DNA of 64,000 bases from Verrucomicrobium sp. BvORR034 (GCF_000739635.1 NZ_BATQ01000049.1:112957-176956); one strand, 5' to 3'. Shown: positions 44,085 to 53,437, counted from the stretch's first letter. Translations and numbers: made by a program. The notes: generated by a model from the letters alone, not told the origin.

Positions 44085-45769
44085 ATGCTGATGCGCAACG
44101 CCCTCCTTCTCTCAATTGGTCTTGCATTGACGGGGCCGGCGGCCGCGGCAGAGACGCTGTACAACAACATCGAGCTTCCGGACGTGTGGCCGCCGCGCGA
44201 CAGGGATGCCAGTTCCCTCGAACCAATGAGGGTGCCCTATCTGCAGCATCCTCCCCAGGTGATCGCCATCGATGTGGGCCGGCAGCTGTTTGTGGATGAT
44301 TTTCTTGTCGAGACCACGAACCTGAAGCGCACTTTTCACACAGCGAGGAAGTACGAGGGTAATCCCGTCTTCAAGCCGGAGACGCCGCGTGAACTGGCCG
44401 CTTCCTCTGACTGGGAGAAGGATCAGGAGGCGATGACTTTCCTGGGCCAGGGCGGCGTGTTCTACGATCCCGCGGAAAAGCATTTCAAGATGTACTACAA
44501 TGCGGGCTGGCGTGGGCCGCTCGCGCTGGCCACCAGCACGGACATGCATCGCTGGGAGCGCCCCGAACTGGGGCTGGCTGGAGGGAATACCCTGCTGCCG
44601 AACGGGCTGAGGTGGACAGGTGCTGCTCTGACCGCGGGCGGGGCGGACAACAGCGTCTGGTTTGATCTGGATGCCAAGCCCGAGGAACGGGTGAAGTACA
44701 TGACCTGCTGGACCCAGGTGCCGAAAGATCAACGGGTGACAGGCGTCACGCACACGCTGCATGTCTCCGATGGTGCCAGGAAGTGGTCTGATGGGGTGCC
44801 GACGGGACACGCCGACGACTACTGTCCTTTTTCTACAATCCCTTTCGCCAGAAGTGGTGCTACAGCATCAAGCGCGGAGGACCGCGGGGGCGGTCGCGCT
44901 GGTATTCCGAAAACAGCGACTTCATGCGCGGGGCTGACTGGTCGGGGGCTGTGTACTGGACGAATGCCGACCGGCTCGATGCGCCGGAACCAGAGGGGCG
45001 CTACCCCGGAGCCGGGGAGGCCTCGCAGCTCTACGGACTCAATGCCGTGGCTTATGAGAGCCTCATGGTGGGCGTGCACTACATTCATCGGGGGCCCAAG
45101 AATGACGTCTGTAATCGGGGCAAGTTCCCCAAGCTGATCGACCTTGAACTGGGCTTCAGCCGGGATGGTTTCCATTGGGATCGCCCGGACCGTCGGGGCT
45201 TCATTGTCGGGTCTCGGACTGAAGGGGCATGGGATCGCGGTTACTTGCAGAGCACGACCGGGGTGTTTGTGGTGATGGGGGATCACCTTATTTTCCCGTA
45301 CATGGGCGCATCAGGCATCGCGCCCAATGGGAACCGCGGGATGTACACCGGCGGCGCAGTGGGGCTGGCCATGTTGCGCCGGGATGGTTTTGCCTCCATG
45401 GACGTGGAAGCAGGGAAAGGAACTGGGTTGCTTGCCACCCGCGCAGTGAAGTTCAAAGGGGGCCACCTGTTTGTGAATGCCAGGACAAGCAAAGGGGAGC
45501 TCTGGGCCGAGTTAGTGGATGATGCCGGCAAAGTGGTGGCGGTCTCGAAGAGGCTCACGGGAGATGCCACAAAGCAAAAACTGGATTGGGTGGATCGGCC
45601 GGACGTGGCTGAGTTCGCGGGGCGCGCCATGCGTCTTCGTTTTCATCTTACCGAAGGGAGCCTGTATGCCTTCTGGATCACCCCTGATGTCGGCGGTGCC
45701 AGTAACGGCTATCTTGGCGCGGGTGGGCCGGAGTATGGTGGGGTGAGGGATGTGGCACCTGCTCGCTGA
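44085..45769 (+). pseudogene. Secreted GH43/GH32-type five-bladed propeller hydrolase, one-base frameshift
   Basis: Frame 1 (from ATG 44085, signal peptide MRNALLLSIGLALTGPAAA) encodes the first ~245 residues of a propeller-type glycosidase (GRQLFVDDFLVE, YDPAEKHFKMYYNAGWRGPL, RWTGAALTAGG). At about 44820-44835 the coding switches frame: the next frame reads SFFYNPFRQKW then continues to the TGA at 45767-45769 (WSGAVYWTNADRLD, FPKLIDLELGFSRDGFHWDR). One base is missing near 44823, around TACTGTCCTTTTTC. The gene is broken or the base call is wrong; the downstream part has not decayed. Glycosidase family is uncertain. Confidence 0.75.
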
Positions 45770-45843
45770 CGTCGCATCCTCTTGAGAGCTTGCAGGTGCA
45801 TTGCATCGCCTCACGGTTGTGCAATCGCTTGCGCAAACATTGG

Positions 45844-45860
45844 GCAAATGTAGCATTTGC
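45844..45860. promoter_or_regulatory. Palindrome just upstream of the rhomboid start
   Basis: GCAAATG-TAG-CATTTGC (45844-45860) is a perfect 7-bp inverted repeat ending 4 bp before the ATG at 45865. It may be an operator or an mRNA hairpin that hides the start. Confidence 0.4.
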
Positions 45861-45864
45861 TCCA

Positions 45865-46539
45865 ATGTTCATCTTGATCCCTTACGAGATTGAAACGTTG
45901 CAGCAAGAACGCCCATGGGCCAACTGGCTGATCGTTGCAGCGTGCTCCATCGTTTCTCTATTTGCGTTGTTCGGGCCAGGGCTGGATTCCGGTGAGTTCG
46001 ATTCGCTGGTTCTGGATGGGTTTTCCTTTCCGGGCATCCTGGGGCATGTGTTGCTCCATGGGGATATCTTTCACCTGTTGGGAAACATGTTGTTCCTCTG
46101 GGTGTTTGGAAACGCCATCTGCACGAACACGAACAACTGGATTTACCTGGGCGTCTTCACGCTGTGCGCCTTGATGTCGGCTTCCATCCATGTGTTGATG
46201 GATGGCAGTCCCGCGATTGGTGCAAGTGGTGCAGTGAACGGGATGGTGGGCATGATTCTCGCCATGTACCCGCTCAACCGGGTTTATCTCTTTTGGGTCT
46301 TCATGATTCGTGGTGGCACCACATCCTGTCGGGCCTGGGTGCTCATTCTCGCCTGGTTCGTTTTTGACATCTGGGGCGCAGTAGGAGGTGGTGAAGGTGT
46401 CGCCTATTGGGCGCACATCGGTGGCCTGCTGACTGGGCTGACGACGGGCCTGGTAGGGTTGCACTTGGGGTGGTTCCGCCTCACGGAGTATGACAATCAG
46501 TCGCTCCTGGACATCGTCCGGCGGGAGCCGGAAAAGTGA
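45865..46539 (+). CDS. Rhomboid family intramembrane protease
   Basis: ATG 45865 gives 224 residues. The product has about six membrane segments, a catalytic Ser in IGASGAVNGMVG (G-x-S-G), a His in VAYWAHIGGLLTG, and the rhomboid GNMLFLWVFGNAI helix with N and W. These make a Ser-His rhomboid dyad. Rhomboids cut single-pass proteins within the membrane. A perfect palindrome lies immediately upstream. It is separated by ~95 bp from the preceding hydrolase gene. Confidence 0.87.
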   Translation: MFILIPYEIETLQQERPWANWLIVAACSIVSLFALFGPGLDSGEFDSLVLDGFSFPGILGHVLLHGDIFHLLGNMLFLWVFGNAICTNTNNWIYLGVFTLCALMSASIHVLMDGSPAIGASGAVNGMVGMILAMYPLNRVYLFWVFMIRGGTTSCRAWVLILAWFVFDIWGAVGGGEGVAYWAHIGGLLTGLTTGLVGLHLGWFRLTEYDNQSLLDIVRREPEK

Positions 46540-46673
46540 GGCAGTCGGAGCGTCTTTCCTGCGCACAGAAAGCAAGATGCACGACACTCGAAAAGGATTT
46601 GTTCTTTGTCTGGTGTCATTGCAGTGTTGCCGGGTCCAGAGCGCTTGGTGACTAAACCTCTTCTGCATTTTGT

Positions 46674-47545
46674 ATGTCCCTTTTCAAACAGCTCATGGAT
46701 GTCTACGTTTTTGGCAAACACCGGCTGCGGTCCGTCAAGTTGTTGCCACTGGGGAGCACGTTGGATGCGGCCATTGACCTGTATGGCGAGCCGACGGAAT
46801 CCCAACTATCGGAGCATGCTGCTGAGATCATGACGCATACGATCCTACTGATGACCTGAGATGCATGTTCGAAGGTTACAAAGAGGGCAACGGATGGCAG
46901 GTGATGACGGAAGGCTATTGGTATCAGCGTTCAGACGGTAGGGTGCGCTTGTGGTGCAGTGCTATTCCGGCAATCGGCGTCGCCTATACCGACTTCCTCC
47001 GGGCGAAGTCCGATTTTGAAACGAAGCACAGTCTCAGTTTGTTGGACCAGTTGGAAGACGTGACTTGGGCTCCGAACAAGGCCATAGAGGAGCTTCAGGC
47101 GCAGTATGTCCGCGGTGAAAACCGCAACCTGCTTGATTTTGCCCGGCGGTCTGACCGGATCGCGGTTTCTCCAGATGGCTCTACCGTCTTTGTCGTGCGT
47201 CACCATAGGGCCCACGGTGGTCCGGAGGGGTTTAGCGAAACCAATCAACCTCCTGAGGTAGGGGGAACCTCGACCCAAGTGATCAACGTTTTTTCATCGA
47301 GCAAGGGCGTTCAAAGCTGGGGCAAAATTACCCTCCCTCGAGATGCGCAAGTGGACCTGATCCACTTCGAAGGGGAAGAATGTCACTTGAGAATCCGCCA
47401 GAGCCCCACGGGCAAAATCCTGGCCTGGAACGCCCCTGTACAAACGATACGAAGATTGCAAGGCATAGGAATCTTGCAGCGACCGATGACCGATGAGGCG
47501 CTTTGGAAGGAGTTGGAAGACAGCCAACGGAAGGGAGAGGATTGA
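46674..47545 (+). pseudogene. Hypothetical protein interrupted by a one-base frameshift
   Basis: The first frame (46674-46859) encodes MSLFKQLMDVYVFGKHRLRS and ends after SEHAAEIMTHTILLMT. The downstream frame (from about 46835, open from before ATG 46865 to 47545) begins YDPTDDLRCMFEGYKEGN and continues to 226 residues from its own ATG. Together they look like one protein in which STLDAAIDLYGEP links to FEGYKEGNGWQVMTEGYWYQ. One base is missing near 46833. The family is not recognised. Could also be two coupled genes. Confidence 0.55.
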
Positions 47546-47578
47546 GCAAGACAAGTCTCCGTCGGCGATGCGGTTCTC

Positions 47579-48448
47579 CTACTGATGACGTACCCAGTCG
47601 GACACAAGTTCGAGCGCTTGGGGAAGGTGCGCGGGCTCGTTGGCGAATCCGGCCACTTCAGACAACCAGAAGACGCCGGTCAGCAGGTGGACCCGTTTGC
47701 GGTCTATCGTGCGTGATGTGAGGCTTTCATAGGCACCGATGATGCGGGAGGTGAGGTCCCAGGAGATGAAGTTTGAATAGATGAATTCCTGGTGCAGAGC
47801 TCCGAAGCCTGAATCCGCGAAATCGTAAACACCGTTGAGCCTTTGGCTTCCGTGGTCGAAGGCCATGTTCCAGCCGTGCCCGTCGAAAAAGCCGTAAGTA
47901 GTGCCATGGGGATCTGGGGCCAAATGCTGCCAGGCGTCGATGGCTCTTTCAGCCGGGCTGCGTAGCTCCGATGGGAGCACTGGCCATGCGTCGCGGAGAA
48001 TGTCCTCGGGCTCGGGCCACGGGTGGACTGGTGCTGCACCTGCAGCTGCCATGAGGTGATGCTCCAGTGCGTGAAGCTCGGCATAAAGCTGGGCCATGCG
48101 ACTGGCGAGATCCCCGCGTGCGCCAACTGGAAGGGCGGAGTATTCCTTGGTGGTCAGATGTTCGCCCTTTAGTTTGGCATGATGCGAGAAGAGTGGCGGG
48201 CCTGGAAAGAGTGTGAGATCCGGCACGGGCATGGTCACCACAGGTCGGATGACGGACAGAAGGCCTGCCTCGGTTCGGAGGGCTCTTTCTGCTTCCTTAT
48301 GGCGGGGGAATTTGAAGATGAGCCGGTCATCCACATCCACAGCTACGGAGTGCCAGCCCTTGGTCAGCAGTGAGAACTCTGAGTCGGCAAGATCCGGAAA
48401 GTGTTCGAGGATGGTGGTCTTGAAAGCGGGCAGCAGGGCGTCGGACAT
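47579..48448 (-). CDS. Aminoglycoside-phosphotransferase-like kinase
   Basis: ATG 48448 gives 289 residues. It has the APH/choline kinase fold: LLTKGWHSVAVDVDDRLIFK (nucleotide loop and lysine), the Brenner-type loop GFFDGHGWNM where the usual His is Phe but the catalytic Asp and Asn are kept, and YDFADSGFG as the metal-binding Asp. It would phosphorylate a hydroxyl of a small molecule. Substrate unknown; not necessarily antibiotic resistance. Confidence 0.82.
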   Translation of the reverse strand: MSDALLPAFKTTILEHFPDLADSEFSLLTKGWHSVAVDVDDRLIFKFPRHKEAERALRTEAGLLSVIRPVVTMPVPDLTLFPGPPLFSHHAKLKGEHLTTKEYSALPVGARGDLASRMAQLYAELHALEHHLMAAAGAAPVHPWPEPEDILRDAWPVLPSELRSPAERAIDAWQHLAPDPHGTTYGFFDGHGWNMAFDHGSQRLNGVYDFADSGFGALHQEFIYSNFISWDLTSRIIGAYESLTSRTIDRKRVHLLTGVFWLSEVAGFANEPAHLPQALELVSDWVRHQ

Positions 48449-48719
48449 GAGCAATAACTGGGGACGTGGTGGACGGACGGGCGTCTCTGGCACCCTTTCC
48501 GGGTGCAAATTTCTCTTCGCGCTTTCCAGTGGCCGGGCTCTGCGATGCCTTTGGCATTAGGCTGGGGCGCATGCCAATAGTGCTGACGGTGTGCTATGGT
48601 GATCTGTGCCTGTCCCCAGGCGGACAAAGATTGAAGCATCTGACGATATCGAAAACACCTTATCCTCGCCAAGCCGATCTTGCCCCATTTGCCTCTCCCC
48701 TTTGCGGTCACGTCAACTC

Positions 48720-49568
48720 TCACGCCGCCTGCCGCCGCTTGCTGAACAAGCCGTAGCGTGGGCTGGAGATGTAGGCGAGGGCAAAAATGACACCCAGCAC
48801 GAGTACGATGGTGGAACTGATGTGCCAGCCCAGCGGGTAACTCAGGAAGAATGCAGCGACTGAACCGAGCATGCCAATGATGCCGCCTCCGAGGAACAAG
48901 GCCCGGGCGGAGTTGGAGAATAAGTAGACTGTGGCAGCCGGGGCCACGAGCAGGCCTACGCTCAGGATGCAACCCACGGCCTGCAGTGAGGAGATGAGCA
49001 CCAGGATGACGATGCCAAACGTGGCGTAGTTTAGGAAACGAACGGGCACGCCCAGGCTGGCGGCGACGTTGGGCTCAAACAGGAAGATCAGCAGCGGGCG
49101 CTGCATGGCGGTGAGCATAAGCACGGCGAGTACGCTGATGCCAAAGGCGATCCAGAGATCCGAGTCCGCCATGCCAACGATGCTGCCAAAGAGCCACTCA
49201 TCCAGCTTCTGGCGGATGTTTAGCCGCGTCAGCACGATGTACCCGGCAGCGAACCCGGCGGTGTAGAGAATGCCCAGCGCTGTGTCCTGGTCCAGACGGG
49301 AGGTTCGAGCCACAAACAACGAGCCCAGCCCGATGAACATGGCGGCAAAGACGGCTCCTGCCAGAGCGCTCCACTGACTGAGTCCAAAGAAGAGCACGGC
49401 CAGCGCAATGCCGGGCAGCAGTCCATGTGAGAGGGTGCCAACTTTCAGGGCACTCTTGCGCAGCACCACGAAGGCGCTGGCAAAGCCGTTGGAAAACCCA
49501 ATCATGGCGCAGGCCAGCAGGGCCCGCTTGGCGGGGGCTTCGGAGATGAAATCGGCGAAAGTGCTCAC
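48720..49568 (-). CDS. ABC transporter permease for Zn/Mn-type metal
   Basis: The start is placed at GTG 49568 (282 residues, MSTFADFISEAPAKRALLAC); a longer frame runs through the tandem repeat at 49594-49631 and looks non-coding. About eight to nine membrane helices match the ZnuB/MntB/TroC permease family, with SALKVGTLSHGLLPGIALAV, DTALGILYTAGFAAGYIVLT and GCILSVGLLVAPAATVYLF. It is the last gene of the leftward metal operon. Confidence 0.87.
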   Translation of the reverse strand: MSTFADFISEAPAKRALLACAMIGFSNGFASAFVVLRKSALKVGTLSHGLLPGIALAVLFFGLSQWSALAGAVFAAMFIGLGSLFVARTSRLDQDTALGILYTAGFAAGYIVLTRLNIRQKLDEWLFGSIVGMADSDLWIAFGISVLAVLMLTAMQRPLLIFLFEPNVAASLGVPVRFLNYATFGIVILVLISSLQAVGCILSVGLLVAPAATVYLFSNSARALFLGGGIIGMLGSVAAFFLSYPLGWHISSTIVLVLGVIFALAYISSPRYGLFSKRRQAA

Positions 49569-49593
49569 TTCAGAAAATGAGGAGTGATGAATT

Positions 49594-49631
49594 GGGAATG
49601 ATGTATGGAAGAGGGAATGATGTATGGAAGA
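49594..49631. repeat. Two exact tandem copies of a 19-bp unit
   Basis: The unit GGGAATGATGTATGGAAGA occurs twice (49594-49612, 49613-49631) just upstream of the permease start. It is in frame with the longer permease reading frame but has low-complexity translation, so it is more likely a leader repeat. Confidence 0.7.
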
Positions 49632-49696
49632 CAAGGTCCGTATCGGCTGAGGAGCGGTCGAAGGCAGAGTTGGAGTTCCGCCTTCAGGCGGTGCAT

Positions 49697-50515
49697 TCAG
49701 CTGCTGTAGGTTTCCTCGATCAGTTTCTCTGAGAAGACGTCCTTCACGGGGCCGAAGGCGAATTGCTTCCGTTTGATGACCAGCACCTCGTCAAAGATGT
49801 CGGGCACAGATTTGAGATCGTGGTGACTGGCAATGAGGAGCCGGCCTTCGCGAGTGAGTTCCTTGAACAGGCGGATGAGGGTTTCCTGAGCAGGGCGGTC
49901 GAGACCGGTGAAAGGCTCATCCAGCAGGAGGACGTGGGCTTCCTGGGCAAGAGCACGAGCGATGAAGGCTCGTTGTTGTTGGCCGCCACTCAGCGCGCTG
50001 ATCTGGCGTTTCTCCAGATCTTTCAGGTCCATGGCGGCCAGAGCCCGCTCCACGATCTCCTCATCATGGGTGGAGTACTTCTTCCACCAGCCAAGATTGG
50101 GATAGCGGCCCATCTCGACCAGGCCGCGGACGGTGATTGGGAAGTTCCAGTCCACATCGCCCCGCTGTGGCAGGTAGGCCAGCTCGTGGCTGCTGCTGAC
50201 CAGGGGGCTGCCGCGCCAGAGGATTCGTCCTGAGTCAGCCTTGAGCAGGCCGGCCAGGGATTTCAGCAAGGTGCTCTTGCCAGCACCGTTGGGGCCCACC
50301 AGCGCCAGGCTGCGCCCGCACTCTGTGGCAAAGTTGATTCCCTCCAGGGCAAGTACTTCACGGTAGCTCACCTTGAGATTGGAGATCTCCAGTCGGTGAT
50401 GCACGGGACTGTGCGTGCTATGGCCCCAGCACACATGCTCGTGGGTGTGGCTGTGATCATGACCATGAGCATGCGTTTGCCCGTGGTCGTGTTTGGGGTC
50501 GTGAGTGGCGTGCAT
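49697..50515 (-). CDS. Metal ABC transporter ATPase with His-rich N-terminus
   Basis: The 272-residue protein is a ZnuC/MntA-type ATPase: Walker A GPNGAGKST, signature LSGGQQQRAFIARAL, Walker B VLLLDEPFTGLD and the H-loop ASHHD. Its first 40 residues are an extension with many His (HDPKHDHGQTHAHGHDHSHT), which likely binds zinc or nickel near the transporter. It lies 17 bp downstream of the TM-anchored gene and supplies the energy for the permease encoded next. Confidence 0.9.
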   Translation of the reverse strand: MHATHDPKHDHGQTHAHGHDHSHTHEHVCWGHSTHSPVHHRLEISNLKVSYREVLALEGINFATECGRSLALVGPNGAGKSTLLKSLAGLLKADSGRILWRGSPLVSSSHELAYLPQRGDVDWNFPITVRGLVEMGRYPNLGWWKKYSTHDEEIVERALAAMDLKDLEKRQISALSGGQQQRAFIARALAQEAHVLLLDEPFTGLDRPAQETLIRLFKELTREGRLLIASHHDLKSVPDIFDEVLVIKRKQFAFGPVKDVFSEKLIEETYSS

Positions 50516-50531
50516 CAGGACAGTTCAGGGA

Positions 50532-50969
50532 TCACCAGACGAAGGAATAGATTTGCGAGAAGGCCGAGTCAGCAGTCCAGTGGGTCTGGGAACGGGCTTC
50601 TTTCTCGTCAGGCTCGAGCTCAAGGGTGATGGCAGTGCTTGGAGTGCCGATCGGCCAAGTGGCTTGCACCAGGAGTTCCAGTCCTTCCTTGGGAATCACC
50701 AAGCTCGCCTCTGTCGTCATGGTGGCAGCGGGGGCCGCAGTCTTCTCGTCCATGAGCAGTTGGTCGCCCAGTCTCACCGACACCTTTTCTGGCACATGGG
50801 CAAATCGCAGCCTCAGGTACGTGTGGATGCCATCGGGGATCGCTGCGGGTTTCCCAGTCTGGGGTTGCACGACTGCAGGGCGGGCAAAGGTCAGGTGGGA
50901 CAGCGGCACAGCGACCAGGCCGAATGCGATGGCAAACAGCAGCAGATGTAGGGGAGGGAAGCCTCGCAT
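50532..50969 (-). CDS. Membrane-anchored protein of the metal operon, unknown
   Basis: The 145-residue protein has a single N-terminal membrane helix (LLLFAIAFGLVAVPLSHLTF) and a small beta-rich exported domain (LGDQLLMDEKTAAP, PKEGLELLVQATWPIGTPST). No family recognised. It is positioned between the solute-binding protein and ATPase genes on the same strand, so a role in metal uptake is inferred from location only. Confidence 0.65.
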   Translation of the reverse strand: MRGFPPLHLLLFAIAFGLVAVPLSHLTFARPAVVQPQTGKPAAIPDGIHTYLRLRFAHVPEKVSVRLGDQLLMDEKTAAPAATMTTEASLVIPKEGLELLVQATWPIGTPSTAITLELEPDEKEARSQTHWTADSAFSQIYSFVW

Positions 50970-51018
50970 GAAGAATGCAGAATCCGATGAAACGGCTGGT
51001 TGTCCAGTAGCAGACCCA

Positions 51019-51927
51019 TCAGGGTTTTAGCGCCTCAACCACGGCGGACACGTTGTGGCGGAGCATGGCCTCAAAGGTGGTGGCGTTGCTGGACGTCCCG
51101 TCCGCGATGAGCGGTTTGCCCACTTTCACGCCCGTTTCACGGACGATCTCCTGCAGCACCTTGGGGTTGGCCTGATCCTCAGGAAAGACGGCGCGGATGT
51201 TGTTGTCGCGAATGGTCTTGATGGTTTCCACCATGTACTTGGGTGTGGCTTCGTCCTCACGGCCCACTCCCAGTACGGGCACGCTCTTGAAGCCGAATTC
51301 CTTGCAGAAGTAGCCGAAGGCCGCATGGGCAGTGACCAGCTTGCGGTCAGCCTTGGGAATGACGGCGATCTGCTGCTGGGCCCAGCTCTTCAAGGTGGTG
51401 AGCTTTTGTTGGGCGGCCTCTGCATTGGCCCGGTAGGTGGCGGCATTGGCAGCATCGGCCGTGGAGAACTCGTCCGCCAGTACGCGCGCGGCGCGCTTCA
51501 TGTTGTCGGCACTGTGCCACCAGTGGGGATCAATGCCGCCAGCGGCGTGAGCAGGGCAGCAAAGGAAAAGATCGTTGCCAGCCTCGATTTTGATGGAGGG
51601 GATTGGCTTGCCCACCTCGACAATCTTGGTGGCGGGACCGACCGAGTCCTTGAGCTTGTCCAGATAGCTCTCCAGGTGTTTACCGCTGGCCAGGATGAGA
51701 GCCGTGCCCTTGATAGTGGCCAGATCCTTCGAAGTCGGCTCGAAGTGGTGCGCATCCGCGCCGGGCTTGAGGAGGTCAACAACCTCCACCTTGTCGCCGC
51801 CTACCTGGCGGGCCAGATCGCCCAGCAAGGGGTGCAGGGTGGCCACTTTCAGCGCGGCTTGGGCGGGCAGTGCCACAAAGAGCGCCGTCAGGACGGGGAG
51901 AAGCATGCTGCGAAGGGAAAGTTTCAT
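51019..51927 (-). CDS. Zn/Mn-type ABC transporter solute-binding protein
   Basis: ATG 51927 gives a signal peptide (MKLSLRSMLLPVLTALFVALPAQA) and 302 residues. The mature protein matches the ZnuA/TroA family: KVATLHPLLGDLARQVGG, DAHHFEPTSKD (metal-binding His), DPHWWHSADN, ADRKLVTAHAAFGYFCKEFG (second His) and FPEDQANPKV. It binds the divalent metal in the periplasm and delivers it to the permease. The family member ligands alone do not tell zinc from manganese or nickel. It is 49 bp upstream of the anchored protein gene and 108 bp downstream of the barrel gene. Confidence 0.88.
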   Translation of the reverse strand: MKLSLRSMLLPVLTALFVALPAQAALKVATLHPLLGDLARQVGGDKVEVVDLLKPGADAHHFEPTSKDLATIKGTALILASGKHLESYLDKLKDSVGPATKIVEVGKPIPSIKIEAGNDLFLCCPAHAAGGIDPHWWHSADNMKRAARVLADEFSTADAANAATYRANAEAAQQKLTTLKSWAQQQIAVIPKADRKLVTAHAAFGYFCKEFGFKSVPVLGVGREDEATPKYMVETIKTIRDNNIRAVFPEDQANPKVLQEIVRETGVKVGKPLIADGTSSNATTFEAMLRHNVSAVVEALKP

Positions 51928-52034
51928 GGGAAAGAAGATTCGGGTGAAAAGGATACGAACTACTGGGACGAAAATAGCAGGCCGGATGCAGTCCAGCCTG
52001 CCAGAGGGTGTCAGAAACAATTGACGATCAGGGG

Positions 52035-53360
52035 TTAACGAACTTCCGGGCCGCCCCAGTTAAACCCAACCTGTCCCCAGAGGCTGTGTTCATCGCCGAA
52101 GTCGTTGGAGTGGTCGTAGTTGTACTGGGTGCGGAAGTAGAGGGTGCGGTTCTTGTTCAGGTACCAGGTGACGGAGGGGCTCAAACGGAATCGTTCATCC
52201 AACCCCGCTGCGGCGATTCCTTGGACATAATCTCCACGCAATCCGAACTCGAGGCCGCTGTCGAAGCCGTAGGCCAGGGCGGTGTACATGCCGAACTCAT
52301 CCAAGGTGCGACGGGCGGGGGCCTCGTGATCATGATCGTGATCGTGGTCATGATCTTCCTCACCCTGGTGGCCAGCTTCCTCCTCATGTTCGTGTTCATG
52401 CTCATGTGCATGAGCCTCTGCCACGGCTCCGAAGCGGCGGTACATCGCCTCAGTACGCCAGCGGAAGTAGCTGCCACCGGCTTCCAGACCGTTCTGACGC
52501 CAGAGGTACTCCAGATGAATGCCATAGACCTGGCTGGTTCGGCCGAACTCATTGTCCCCCCAGGCTCCGCTGGCTCCGTAGCGGAACTGGTGAAAGTCGT
52601 TGTAGTTCCACTGGTTCGTCCAGTTGGCGGTTACAAAGGTGTCGCTAAACAGGCTGCCTTCTGCCTCGAATAGGGCCTCCTCCGCATGCTCGTGCCCCTC
52701 GTGTTCATGCTCATGCTCCGGAGCTACGCCCACGCTGACGCTGAGGACGGAGGTCCAGGAGACGGGGAGCGTCCAACTCACCTCACCGCCGATGGTGTAG
52801 AGACCATCATCCCCCAGGAATCGGCCGTTTACCAGTGAGCTGTCCACAAAGTCCCAACCATGCATGTGTATGGGGTTCTGCAGGCCGAACCGGCTCAAAT
52901 ACCGGCCACCGCGAAGCTCCAGGCCGCCGGGCAAGTTCTTGATCTTACCAAACCATTCCTCGAACTCGCCATCCCAGTCATCCGTGGCGCGGTCATAGTA
53001 GAGGTGGTAGGTGCCGAAGCCCTCCACATACTCACCCGCGCGCAGGGAGGTGCCAAACTCAAAGCCCTGGATGGTCCAGCCATCGCGCTGTGGATCATGG
53101 TGGCCGGCACCGAGATGCTCTACCTCATCCGCCGTAGTGCCGCCATACACACTCTGGAAGTGCACGTGGGGGAAAAGGAAGCCTCCGATGTTGGCTCCTT
53201 CGCCGGTGAGCCAGTTTACCTCTGGCTTGGCGGGGCCGGAGTGGGCAGGGGCCTCTACCGGGGTGCCAGCTTGGGCCAGCGTAGAGAGGGTCAGGACACT
53301 GAACAAGGCGGGCAGTCTCATCGCAAAGGCAGGGCGGGAGGTGGCGGTAGATGCAATCAT
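52035..53360 (-). CDS. Outer-membrane barrel with His-rich loops
   Basis: ATG 53360 is chosen because a palindromic operator candidate sits at 53393-53407, which would be inside the gene if the upstream start were used. The 441-residue product has a signal peptide (MRLPALFSVLTLSTLAQA) and alternating beta strands ending in Trp/Phe/Arg (GQVGFNWGGPEVR). It has His-rich surface loops (APEHEHEHEGHEH, AEAHAHEHEHEHEEE, GEEDHDHDHDHDHEAP). It is first in the leftward metal operon and may be the outer-membrane gate for zinc or another divalent ion. I do not recognise a TonB box. Confidence 0.72.
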   Translation of the reverse strand: MIASTATSRPAFAMRLPALFSVLTLSTLAQAGTPVEAPAHSGPAKPEVNWLTGEGANIGGFLFPHVHFQSVYGGTTADEVEHLGAGHHDPQRDGWTIQGFEFGTSLRAGEYVEGFGTYHLYYDRATDDWDGEFEEWFGKIKNLPGGLELRGGRYLSRFGLQNPIHMHGWDFVDSSLVNGRFLGDDGLYTIGGEVSWTLPVSWTSVLSVSVGVAPEHEHEHEGHEHAEEALFEAEGSLFSDTFVTANWTNQWNYNDFHQFRYGASGAWGDNEFGRTSQVYGIHLEYLWRQNGLEAGGSYFRWRTEAMYRRFGAVAEAHAHEHEHEHEEEAGHQGEEDHDHDHDHDHEAPARRTLDEFGMYTALAYGFDSGLEFGLRGDYVQGIAAAGLDERFRLSPSVTWYLNKNRTLYFRTQYNYDHSNDFGDEHSLWGQVGFNWGGPEVR

Positions 53361-53392
53361 AGTGCGTTTGGTTATCGCCGTCCACTTTCTCC

Positions 53393-53407
53393 TGCAATTT
53401 TCTTGCA
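53393..53407. promoter_or_regulatory. Metalloregulator site A (TGCAA-N5-TTGCA)
   Basis: A 5-5-5 palindrome TGCAA TTTTC TTGCA sits 33 bp upstream of the outer-membrane barrel start. It shares its half-sites with sites B, C and D (see findings). Binding protein unknown; the half-sites recall the Nur/Fur-family type TTGCAA-N5-TTGCAA as I remember it. Confidence 0.6.
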
Positions 53408-53419
53408 TCAAGCATTAAC

Positions 53420-53434
53420 TGCAATGAATTTGCG
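53420..53434. promoter_or_regulatory. Metalloregulator site B (TGCAA-N5-TTGCG)
   Basis: TGCAA TGAAT TTGCG ends 3 bp before the ATG used for the flavoprotein gene, flanked by ATTAAC / GTTAAT. Centre-to-centre distance to site A is 27 bp. Confidence 0.6.
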
Positions 53435-53437
53435 TTA

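Noticed and set aside
45820..45833. TGCAA-N4-TTGCG upstream of the rhomboid gene as a fifth metalloregulator site
   Set aside because: Spacer is four rather than five bases, so the half-sites would be on a different helical phase.
49594..49634. N-terminal extension of the metal permease (SSIHHSLFHTSF...)
   Set aside because: It is encoded by two tandem 19-bp repeats and looks like a leader region, not protein.
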